Below are positions 47,601 through 56,318 of a stretch of 64,000 nt of DNA, piece after piece. The notes under the pieces are model-generated. The model ran no database searches and was not told where the DNA came from. It saw nothing but the letters and a program-made list of their open reading frames with translations. This stretch comes from Rhododendron vialii (lineage: Eukaryota; Streptophyta; Magnoliopsida; Ericales; Ericaceae). The position numbers and the translations under genes are program-made. The stretch is from positions 11,828,001 through 11,892,000 of the forward strand of contig NC_080561.1 in NCBI RefSeq assembly GCF_030253575.1, in the 5' to 3' direction. The first letter of the stretch is position 1; the number at the start of each line of letters is the position of its first letter.

Positions 47601-49600
47601 TAAATAAATAAGACAAAAAAAAATTACTTATTCTCGTCTTTTTGAAAAAATTTATGAGTTTCGATCATAATTTTTTTTTTACTTTTCTAATTTTTCGATC
47701 ATAATTTTTAGTTTATATATAATTGGATTAATGGGCGGGTCGGGTTTGCTTTAAAATAAATGGGTCGGGTTGGGTATGGGTAATTAGACTCATAGTTAAC
47801 GGGTCTAAATGGGTCAATGACCCATTAAAGACCCAACCCACTAACAACTTACCCAATTTGACCCAAACCCGCCCGTTTGCCACCCCTAATTATAGGGTCT
47901 AAGGCAATCAATAACGTAGGGGTTAATGAATCTTGAAGGCACAACGGAATTTTGTGGGTATTAGGAAGAGCCTCACCATGTAGCACTTACCGGCAGGCCA
48001 ATGCCGGTGGGTGAGGCAAGTGAGCTCCTCCAGAATCATGAGTCCTCATACCATGCAAGCTCTAGGCTTCATGGACCTCCATATCGGGACCTCCTCCACG
48101 GAAACCTCCAGAACATAGCATTACGATGCTTAATGACATGCTAAGTCATGTCTACACTCCATACAATAAATAAGGCTCTAATGAGCCTGGTGACTCCTCA
48201 CAATACCCTAGGTTGGGACCTAATGAGGTATGTGGCTTGGAGGCTAGAGCAAGGGGATTGTCAAGACTCGCCTCTACGAGGCAAGCTCCACCTTGACTGA
48301 CCATAGAGAAAGAGGGGCATTGCCTGCATTAGCCGATGTCTGCATCAACCACCATCATCATTATCACAACCACCCTCATTACAACCACAACTACAACCAT
48401 ACTTATTGCAAGTTTGCAACCACCACTGACATCCGACAATTAACCACCTGCCTCTCCATCCCCTGGTCAATCCATTCCTCTGGCAAGTCTAGCCCTCTGG
48501 CATGCCCATCTCTAAGGTCTCCATATAAGGATGGTTGATACACCACCAACACAGATAGACACACTACATCCAATATACGGTGTTCTAACTCTCTAGTTGA
48601 TCAATCTCTCCATTGCCACCCTCTCTTTCTACGGCCGCCCTGAGCTCTCTCCTCCTCCACCTTTGGTGGTCCCAAGCACTGTTGTAGCGCCGGGCATATT
48701 CCCAGAGGGACCACCTCAGGTACTCTTCCAGCCACCCACATCCACAAATGTCAAATTACGAACACGAGGGGTGTGAGAACTCGTTTGAAAAGTTTTCCAT
48801 GAGAAAGCATTGAGGGCAGCGTCGCATTAGGGTTTTGTGTTTCTTGCTATCCATTGCCTTCAATGGCATTGGGTTTTTAGGAAAGGTACAAGTTTGCATT
48901 TTATAACCAACATTGGCCTAAAATCAAGGACGATTAATGGAACTTTCGTGAGATTTGGCTATAGGAAAGTGTAAAGCATCTGACACTTGAGAATTTTATC
49001 CTTCTGGAGTTCGTATGAGAGTTTAGATTATTGCTTGGTGAATTCCTTGTGGAGGTTGTGTTTTAAGTACTTCTCTCTAAAAATGCTTTTCATGGTAGAA
49101 TCTTTAAAATGGAAACATAGTTCAGCGCTGCCACAAACTGCTAGTAATTTTGTTGTTTAACACTGATGAGTATTAGGTTTCGCTGGATGACTTGTTTGGT
49201 GTGAGTGGCGTTCTGAGTTGTAAAACTTCTGATATACTGTAGAGGACAATAGAGGTGTTGAGTTGAGCAAGTGTGAATAGCATGGGTTGTATTTGGAGCA
49301 TTTAATATTTGCTAGTGTATCACTTTGTGGGTACATTACTTCGCGGATTGAATGTCTTCGTCTGTATATCTAATTTGTTGATTTGAAGCCCGAGTGTTCT
49401 GTGATATTTTTGTTAATTAGTTAATTATACAGAGTTTTAAGTCTCGAATCGGGGAATATGCTTATATAAATGGTGATATCATCATTTTCAACACATGTTA
49501 CATCATTTGCAGGAGTTGTGGCCGAGTCAAGCTTCCACACTTCTATTGTTGCAGTGGAGATCGAGGAAATACCGGTGAACCAAATAGTACATCCAGTTGA
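41652..49600 (+). CDS. Organellar (probably mitochondrial) ribosomal protein bL32, 3 exons
   Basis: Exons 41652-41915, 45812-45885 and 49513-49600 join in frame to 142 codons including TGA. Splice sites are GT-AG with phase 0 then phase 2. The product (141 aa) has an N-terminal extension of about 80 residues with a basic, alanine-rich, acid-poor beginning typical of organelle import. Then comes the bL32 core, VPKKKVSPHKRG at about 84-95, followed by a zinc-binding part, CKSCGRVKLPHFYCCS. bL32 is a bacterial-type large-subunit protein. Plastid L32 is usually encoded in the plastid genome, so a nuclear copy with this form is most likely mitochondrial. The alternative is a plastid copy transferred to the nucleus. 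Both introns (3.9 and 3.6 kb) hold transposons. Confidence 0.9.
42050..43066. repeat. Intron 1 duplication, left copy
   Basis: Collinear with 44190-45170. Matches include aatgacttccgttgtct/aatgacttccataggtt, agaatcccttttac/agaatccattttac, tccaccatgtatcatt in both, and caccattggcttactttcca in both. The copies differ by many substitutions and small indels, so the duplication is old. Confidence 0.75.
43075..43620 (-). mobile_element. LINE 3' fragment with zf-RVT-like domain
   Basis: Read on the minus strand, the frame entering at about 43576 encodes SPTCSLCQIDNES, then HLFF, and after a frameshift CPFSRSVWQQV. This resembles the zinc-binding domain at the C-terminus of plant L1-type LINE reverse transcriptases. 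Two frames share the signal, so it is broken. Sequence at 43075-43110 (tttattaaagaattg, then ggaaatcc and a T run on the plus strand) fits a LINE 3' end. It lies between the two copies of the intron duplication. Confidence 0.6.
43640..44150. repeat. Degenerate gtatccgata-rich element in intron 1
   Basis: Enriched in gtatccgata/cggatacg words (for example ggtatccgatacggatatg near 44098), as in hAT-type subterminal arrays. Neither ends nor a target duplication could be found. Confidence 0.35.
44190..45170. repeat. Intron 1 duplication, right copy
   Basis: Collinear with 42050-43066; both copies end at the caccattggcttactttcca block (43040 and 45144). Confidence 0.75.
46811..47888. mobile_element. 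Non-autonomous hAT element in intron 2 of the bL32 gene
   Basis: Ends TAGGGGTGGCAAA and, inverted, the same, with identical 8-bp flanks ATTATAGG (46803-46810, 47889-47896). Near both ends are arrays of gacccaaccca/gggttgggt words. The 1078-bp interior has no transposase. It contains a C-rich and (CT)n tract (about 47033-47215) that produces several spurious open frames. Confidence 0.92.
47920..48760 (+). mobile_element. Possible solo LTR in intron 2
   Basis: Composition and order resemble a plant Gypsy-type LTR: a GC-richer block, ccatataagg (about 48520) as a TATA-like word, then CT-rich sequence and tttggtggtcccaagcac. No primer site, partner LTR or target duplication was found. The 81-codon frame at 48293 is a (CAY)n low-complexity artefact. 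Confidence 0.35.
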
Positions 49601-49838
49601 TCCATCCCATCGTTTTTTCATTCCGCAGCAATGTTTGTCATTGAACTGAATCTGCTGGTTTATTTGTATCTCATTAGAAACCTCATCAGACTATACAAGG
49701 TCAAATCGCGACTTTCCTATATAAATGGTGATTTTGGAGACCAAATTCACCAGCCGGTTTCATGCTATGCCTTTTATCAAGTGTCTAGTTACTGCAACCC
49801 TTGGCAGATAAATACGGTGTTTGAATGTGATGAGAGAC

Positions 49839-49874
<36 letters not shown>

Positions 49875-50700
49875 GTGTGTCTAGTTCTAGACATGTTTGG
49901 TTTGGATTTTGAGAGAGATTTTTTAGATAAGGAGTGAAGAGAGATGGAGAAAATTTATTAGAGACCGTACACAGGGGTGTTGAGATCCAAAATGAACAAG
50001 GTAAAGTCTATAATGTTCCAATTTTGTAAAAAAGGAAGTTTTAGAAAAGGAAGGTAATTTCAAGCTCAAAAATTATGTGTTTGTACAAATAATTTTCCTA
50101 GCAATATGGATCTTGTTTGATAGATCTCATTAAGATCTTTTAAACGGAGCAAAAAAAAATTAAAAATATATTTTTCACTTTCATTATATTTGAGCTTGAA
50201 ATTACCTTCTTTTTGAAAAATAATGTTTAAAAAGAAAGCTGAACGGCACCTAAGTCCTATGACCAAAAACAGAGAAAAAACTAGATATACTTGTTGCATG
50301 AGTTCTGGTAAAAATTGATAAATACTGTACATATTACAGATTGTCATCTATGCTCAAAGTTTTCCCTTTTCAATCACCCTTGCAAATAGAATCACAATTG
50401 CTGTTGAGATGGACTGAAGAATTTAAGCTTTCCAAACTACTCTAAGTCATTTTTTAACTTATTTATCGATTTCAGGTGATTCTCTTCTTTTCTTTGGAAG
50501 GACAATTTTAGAGGTACTAAACCGGTACAACAAAACTTGGGCTTGTTTTACGGGAAGCAAAAGAAAATGTTTTGTTTTTATGAGTTCTGGTAAATAATAA
50601 ATGAAAAAAAAATAAAAGATTGTCATCTCAAATCAAAGTTTTCTGTTTGTAATAACGATTGCAAAAGGATAGCATTTGGCGTAGAGATATATTAAGGGTG
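49601..50700. other. 3' flank of the bL32 gene with MITE remnant
   Basis: 49985-50240 contains ggtaatttcaagctcaaaaat mirrored by tttgagcttgaaattacc, a hairpin MITE related to 14850-15055 and 59990-60245. A (CT)n tract is at 49841-49870. No gene seen. Confidence 0.45.
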
Positions 50701-50710
50701 AGTTTACGAG

Positions 50711-50716
<6 letters not shown>

Positions 50717-50757
<41 letters not shown>

Positions 50758-50758
50758 A
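50717..50758. repeat. (AT)n(AC)n compound microsatellite
   Basis: About 13 AT units followed by about 9 AC units. Confidence 0.9.
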
Positions 50759-50935
50759 TCCGGTTCTGCTCCAGGATCCCGGAAATTAGAATGGTTCGGG
50801 ACTGTATTGTGAACCGTTGGATTAAAATCCAACGGCCTGGATTAAAAAAGCCAAAAAACTCTCCAATAATTACACTTTTTCCCCTCCCCCTCACACTTTC
50901 CCCCTTCTCCTTTTATTTCACCTCTTCGTTCAGAC

Positions 50936-51028
50936 CAGAGAGACAGAGAGACGACGAGGAGAGAAACGCGAAGAACGAAGAGAGAAGAAGAACGAAGACG
51001 AACGACGTCCCGCACCAACCAGCCAAGG

Positions 51029-51073
<45 letters not shown>

Positions 51074-51400
51074 AACTCGAAAAATCTCCAACTCGAAAAT
51101 TCTGAATCGGAAGAAATTGCTCAGAAATTAGGTTTTTTTTTTAGGACGAACGACGAAGAACGAAGAGGAGGAGAAGAACGAAGGAGATCGACTGGAGAAC
51201 GAGGTATCTCTGTCATATTTTTCTCTCTCGTTCAAAAAAATTAAAATCTGGTTCGGAAGATTTTTCTGAAAAATTAGGTTTTTTTTTTTTTAGGACAAAC
51301 GACTAAGAACGAAGAGGAGAAGGAGAACGAAGAAGTTCGACTGGAGAACGTGATTGAACCAAATAAGGTATCTCTCTCTCTCTTCACCGTTTGACTGATT
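50936..51400 (+). repeat. Three diverged tandem units ending in splice-donor-like GGTATCTCTCTC
   Basis: Units at about 50936-51040, 51145-51225 and 51293-51400 each contain acga(c/g)gaagaacgaaga-type purine-rich sequence and finish with ggtatctctctctc or ggtatctctgtc. Between them, gaaaaattaggttttttttttaggac precedes the next purine-rich block. The layout resembles repeated small exons (polypyrimidine-AG, purine-rich exon, GT donor) or a 5' UTR region, but no coding exon follows that I recognise. Confidence 0.5.
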
Positions 51401-52139
51401 TGAACCCTTTTTTGTTAGGGTTTCGATTTCGATTCTGGAATTGTGTTTGTAGATGGTTTTTATTTTGATTAGTTGTATATGAGAAACGAAATTTGGGAAA
51501 ATTTGTAACTTACAGTTTGCTTGAATGTAATCATTTTATTGGGCAATAATTTTCTGAAATATTAGTCCCATGTTTGGTACTGAATTGGGGTAGTTGACAA
51601 ACCCATAGTGGTGGTGATAGCTTCTTACAAGTTTCCTTGCAATTGTAAATGGAGTACCCAGTGATTTGAATGCAAAGAGTGCATGTTACTAACTTATTAA
51701 TTATTATTGTTACTGAAACCCTAATACACCTATCAGTTCTGGTAAGGAGAAATTACCAGTGACAAGAGTTGATCGTCAAGCCAATCCACAAATTGCAAAA
51801 CATCTTCAATATCCAAATAAGCAGCATCCAACACTTTCTATATGAGACTATTTATGCACTCGCCTTTTGTTTCAATGTCTGTTTTTATCTACAAACAGAG
51901 CCATTTACTAAGTAAGCTAATTAACAAATAAAGAGTAAGACCATATGTAATCATAGTTACAAGAAAAGGCTAATATACTTACAGCTAAAAGGTGTGTGGA
52001 CCGCTTTTGTATTTCCCCTACTAAATTACTATGTGCACTCATAACCACCGGCTTATCATGATTCCGAGATCCTGAGGGGGGGGGGGGGGGTGTATTACTG
52101 GAGCTTTTGGAATGATAGCTCCTTTCAGTGTGGCCCTAA
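51401..52139. other. Spacer left of the pararetroviral locus
   Basis: 51401-51480 (gggtttcgatttcgattctgg) looks like plant 5' UTR or first-intron sequence, with no gene model. A G16 homopolymer lies at about 52077-52091, just before the viral homology begins near 52140. Confidence 0.4.
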
Positions 52140-52948
52140 GCAGTGAAGACGATGGGCAAGATTATTGGGATAATCTGACAAGTGAAGAAATGGAGAATCT
52201 AGACAACATGATGGAATTTTAGTCAAAAGCAGTCATCACATGGTCAAAAGCAGTCATCATCAACAACAGTCATCATTTCTTCTTTTGGCCCCATCTGCAC
52301 CGAAAGAAGAAACAGTCAAGCATTCATTCCTGCTTTTGACCCCTTTAGCACCGAAAGCAGGAACAGTCATCTACTTTAGTCACATGGCGGAGTCATTCAG
52401 CACTTGTAAAACCCATGTCCTTATTCTATAAAAGGATCCGAGAAGTAAGTTAGGGGAAGGCAATTGAGGGAATTCAGGTAATTCAGAATTCAAGATAGTA
52501 AAAATAGAGTTTAGAGAGAGAGTAAACAAAGTTTGGGTTTTCAGAAATTGCTTACCCATACTTAGTCAAGATTGAAGTTCTACTTCTGTATTCACTGTAA
52601 GTCTGAGTTTGTTCAGCTTACCTATTCATTACCAGTAAACTATACTATTCAATTCAATACCAGTAAAACTGCATTTACTTTTCATAGTAAATTACTATTC
52701 ATTTCGTACTATTCATAGTACTGTTCATAATCACTATTCACACACGAATTCTACTATTCATTCATGATTAAAATAGCTTTTACTATTTAGTATTCATGAT
52801 TAAAATTGCTTTTATTATTTAGTTATAATTGGTGTTACTGTGCTTTACCGTCTCACATTCTTTAAGTAAATCAAACCCCCTCTTTCACCGACACCTTACT
52901 TTGATTAACCCCATGTTCTTCCACTGTATATCCCTCCTTCCGCCCCCC
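52140..52948 (+). repeat. Viral inverted arm, left
   Basis: Near-identical inverted copy of 53978-54784; the 192-bp block 52240-52431 is unchanged in 54495-54686. Only a few substitutions were seen across about 808 bp. It starts inside the end of the 3' viral frame (stop TAG near 52220) and ends three bases before the primer-binding site. Confidence 0.92.
52222..52560 (+). promoter_or_regulatory. Pararetroviral pregenomic promoter, left copy
   Basis: TATA box ctataaaagg at 52426-52435. Upstream are repeated cagtcatca/gtca words and two copies of a block ending gcaccgaaag(a/c)ag(a/g)aacagtca (about 52285-52365), likely enhancer repeats. The transcript would start about 30 bases after the TATA box and run through the primer site. 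Activity is inferred from position only. Confidence 0.65.
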
Positions 52949-52951
52949 TCA

Positions 52952-52964
52952 TGGTATCAGAGCC
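52952..52964 (+). other. Primer-binding site (initiator tRNA-Met)
   Basis: TGGTATCAGAGCC, the site where caulimovirids prime minus-strand DNA synthesis, between promoter arm and leader. The mirrored right arm lacks it. Confidence 0.9.
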
Positions 52965-53002
52965 AAGTAGAAAATTGTTGAAGAATTAAGCTCAAGTAAT
53001 CT

Positions 53003-53008
53003 GTAAGT
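53003..53008 (+). promoter_or_regulatory. Putative 5' splice site in the viral leader
   Basis: ct|gtaagt in the leader, a good plant donor match. It could pair with the acceptor-like site before the 3' frame (56273-56275, minus strand), as spliced downstream frames are known in tungro- and caulimoviruses. Purely positional inference. Confidence 0.35.
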
Positions 53009-53299
53009 TGTTTTTACTCCTGCTTAGTTTTCAATTAATATTTTTATCCTGTTGAAAATTTAGTTAGTATTTTAATTTGGTTGTCATCGGTCGACCACCT
53101 TGTCCTCTGGCCACCTGAAAGTCGTCTTTATTTCCCCGAAGGTAAGTCCCAGGGTAGGGCAGTGAATGGGGTTGAACGTTGAACTTAGGGTATGTGTTAT
53201 GCAGGGTATGTGTTTATCATGATAATTTAGGATTAAAATATTAATTAAAAGATCTTTAGGATTAAAATATTAAAAGAAGAATCTGTAGGATTAAACACA

Positions 53300-53974
53300 A
53301 TGAATAGATTATTTAAGTGTAGTTCTTCAGCCAGTTCTTCAATGGCTTCTTTATCTGAGTTACCGGATATAGTCAATCAAGAAGAACATGAATACCATGA
53401 TTTAGACACAGGATTAACTAATTGGAACATTCCAAAAATCCCAGTAAAAAAAATTTACAAGTCAAGTTTTTTAGATGATGCTTTTCGTACTGATCAAGTA
53501 GCAAAAACTGCAGAGCATATTTATGCTATTACTAAGCAAGAAGAGAGATGTTCTCTTCTCAGTCAACATTCAGTCAAACGACACCTCGAAAGAGGATATA
53601 AATATATTCATGTAGGATTAATACAAGTAGCAGTTAAACCACTTACAAGAAAAGGATTAAATTCCTCAGTCCTGCTGTCTTTACAAGACAGTAGATTCAC
53701 AGTCTATAGTGATAGTCAGTTAGGATTAATGGAGTCAAGCTTACATAATAGTCCAGTTTATTTCAACTGTTACCCCGATTTACCCCTTAGTTTAAATGAC
53801 AAAAATATTCTAAAAGCATTAACATTAAATATTCAAACTGCTGGAGCAATCACCCAAATGCTTGAAGGAAGTCAATCAATTGCACTAATTTATCGTCTTT
53901 ATTACAAATGTATGAAAACTAATTTGAACATTCATGCATTAGTCAAAAGTCCAAAAGACAAAACTAAGGGGTAA
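53300..53974 (+). pseudogene. Caulimovirid movement protein, C-terminally truncated
   Basis: 224-codon open frame. The central part (YKYIHVGLIQVAVKPLTRKG, residues about 100-120, then an LGLMES and PVYFNCYP region) is typical of the 30K-superfamily movement protein of Caulimoviridae, which enlarges plasmodesmata for virus transport. It begins 336 bp after the primer site, the usual first-frame position. It ends where the inverted arm starts (about 53977), so the normal continuation into the capsid polyprotein is lost; the last codons before the stop are at the junction. Confidence 0.8.
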
Positions 53975-53977
53975 ATC

Positions 53978-54784
53978 GGGGGGCGGAAGGAGGGATATAC
54001 AGTGGAAGAACATGGGGTTAATCAGAGTAAGGTGTCGGTGAAAGAGGGGGTTTGATTTACTTAAAGAAGGTGAGACGGTAAAGCACAGTAACACCAATTA
54101 TAACTAAATAATAAAAGCAATTTTAATCATGAATACTAAATAGTAAAAGCTATTTTAATCATGAATGAATAGTAGAATTCGTGTGTGAATAGTGATTATG
54201 AACAGTACTATGAATAGTACGAAATGAATAGTAATTTACTATGAAAAGTAAATGCAGTTTTACTGGTATTGAATTGAATAGTACAGTTTACTGGTAATGA
54301 ATAGGTAAGCTGAACAAACTCAGACTTACAGTGAATACAGAAGTAGAACTTCAATCTTGACTAAGTATGGGTAAGCAATTTCTGAAAACCCAAACTTTGT
54401 TTACTCTCTCTCTAAACTCTATTTTTACTATCTTGAATTCTGAATTACCTGAATTCCCTCAATTGCCTTCCCCTAACTTACTTCTCGGATCCTTTTATAG
54501 AATAAGGACATGGGTTTTACAAGTGCTGAATGACTCCGCCATGTGACTAAAGTAGATGACTGTTCCTGCTTTCGGTGCTAAAGGGGTCAAAAGCAGGAAT
54601 GAATGCTTGACTGTTTCTTCTTTCGGTGCAGATGGGGCCAAAAGAAGAAATGATGACTGCTGTTGATGATGACTGCTTTTGACCATGTGATGACTGCTTT
54701 TGACTAAAATTCCATCATGTTGTCTAGATTCTCCATTTCTTCACTTATCAGATTATCCCAATAATCTTGCCCATCATCTTCACT
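53978..54784 (-). repeat. Viral inverted arm, right
   Basis: Minus-strand copy of the promoter region, with TATA-like sequence at about 54491-54500 (plus-strand ccttttatag). Its outer end continues naturally into the complete 3' frame. Its inner end stops just short of where a primer site should be and joins the truncated movement protein frame. Confidence 0.92.
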
Positions 54785-56296
54785 GTTGATTTCTGGGCTG
54801 GATTCTTGGTCTGTTCTATTGTCAATCTGATAACTCAAATTATCCCAATAATTCTGGTATTCTTTGACTAGACTTTGAAACTTTGTGTAAAAGATAAATG
54901 GAACTTCTTGAATAGGATCAGTAGATTTGATTTTTTGAATAGAATCTTCACAAATTAAACGGTACTTGCCATCAAGGAAATAATCATCATTTCCAAGATT
55001 GCTCGCAATTGACTTAGCCCTGTGATGCCTGATCTGTGTTCTGGTAGGCTTGGAACACGGCCAGGGGCATTCATCTTCAATGAGTTCAATTGGTGCACAT
55101 ACCCTACTGAATGGCCAATACCATGATAGATACATGACATGTTGTGCCAGTATCGCACTTCCAATATTTGTCCATTCGGGCATTTTACTGGTAATTGGAA
55201 CTTGACATTTCATTGATCTATGTTTAGCAAAGACATTGTTAACACATACTGCTAATTTTCTGGTGACTCGGTCGGTTTGTTCTGGGTCAGTAAAGATGAT
55301 TTGTCTAAGAAATCCATGATCTAGTAGAGTCATTGGGCTGACTTGGGTGGTTTGACCTTTATATGAAAGAACAAGGTCTTGAAAGTACTGCATATTGATA
55401 CAGGCTTTGGGGATACTAAAAATTAATTGGCATGGGCAATCATATCTGTCTAATGGTGTTTCTAGACACAATGGGTTAGTTTTTGGGCAGATGACTCGGT
55501 TTTGGTCTTCATTATAGTAGGTTTCCTAAGTGATTGATAATCCTGGGGGTGGTTGACTGGCTAGTTTAGTAAGGGTTTCAAATAGAAATTCTTGAAAATG
55601 GTGGCCATCTTGTCTAGCCAAATGTTGTATGTGGCTGACGACATCTAATGGTAGTGACTTGGGGAGTAGGGATAGGGATTGTGGTAAAGTTAGGATTCTG
55701 AAAGCTTTTTCTTGAAAAGTTTCCGGCACACATACGCTTTCACCATCATCCAGTAGGGATGACTGCACATTTACCCCTTTGCTATCATCCAGTGGGGATG
55801 ATAGTTTTTTCTCTACTTTTACCAGTGGGGTAAAAGACGTCTTTTCTTCTTTTGAGCGATTCTGCGATTTAGTAACTTCTGCCTTGAGTTGAGTATTTTC
55901 AGTCATCTGCTGGTGATACCTGCAGTTTAAATCAATAAATTTGCAAGCCATTGATTCACAATGCTTACAAGAAGGGAAGTTAGTAGACGAACTGGTGCTG
56001 ACTAGGGATGGGTTTAGTGAAACTCCACCCAAAGAACTAAGGAAAACAACACCACTAGTCTCCTGATTAAAATAAATACTTAAACAATTTAAGCTGTCTA
56101 AAAATCTGCGATGGTCCCCACGCGTATTCCAGAGATTATCTAGAAGACATTGTTGGGTCTCATTCATGCTGTCGAAGTAATTTAGCTTCTTAAATTTTGT
56201 GCTGGCTCTTTCAGGGAATATTGGCAGAAGGATTTTCCCAAAGGAGATGGTTTTCTGTTGACTTTGAGCCATCTGTAAAACAATCAAGTAAATCAT
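54704..56296 (-). pseudogene. Pararetroviral 3' frame of unknown function, one in-frame TAG
   Basis: Two open segments (56296-55526 and 55471-54704) are in one frame, separated by a single TAG at 55526-55528, giving about 530 codons. A likely start is the ATG at 56272, directly after acceptor-like ttgttttacag. The N-terminal half has a Cys/His cluster (CKHCESMACKF, near residue 110) and a Lys/Glu-rich stretch. The C-terminal half is Trp/Cys-rich (YWPFSRVCAP) and ends in an acidic tail with twice-repeated YWDNL. I do not recognise a domain. Position after the polymerase region and before the promoter recalls the extra 3' frame of tungroviruses. Confidence 0.55.
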
Positions 56297-56300
56297 TAGT
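56273..56300 (-). promoter_or_regulatory. Putative 3' splice site before the 3' viral frame
   Basis: The minus strand reads ctactaatgatttacttgat then tgttttacag directly before ATG: a textbook branch-point word (tactaat), a T-rich tract and CAG. It would suit a spliced subgenomic RNA for the 3' frame. No transcript evidence. Confidence 0.4.
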
Positions 56301-56318
56301 AGGGTAGATAGAGCAATT

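Noticed and set aside
50659..51105. 148-codon plus-strand frame
   Set aside because: Built from the AT/AC microsatellite, purine-rich repeat and CT run; no domain and no consistent codon use.
56250..56300. FTDGS-like peptide just after the protease stop, resembling an RNase H motif
   Set aside because: It lies in the frame overlapping the splice-acceptor and ATG, has no RNase H context on either side, and is most simply chance.
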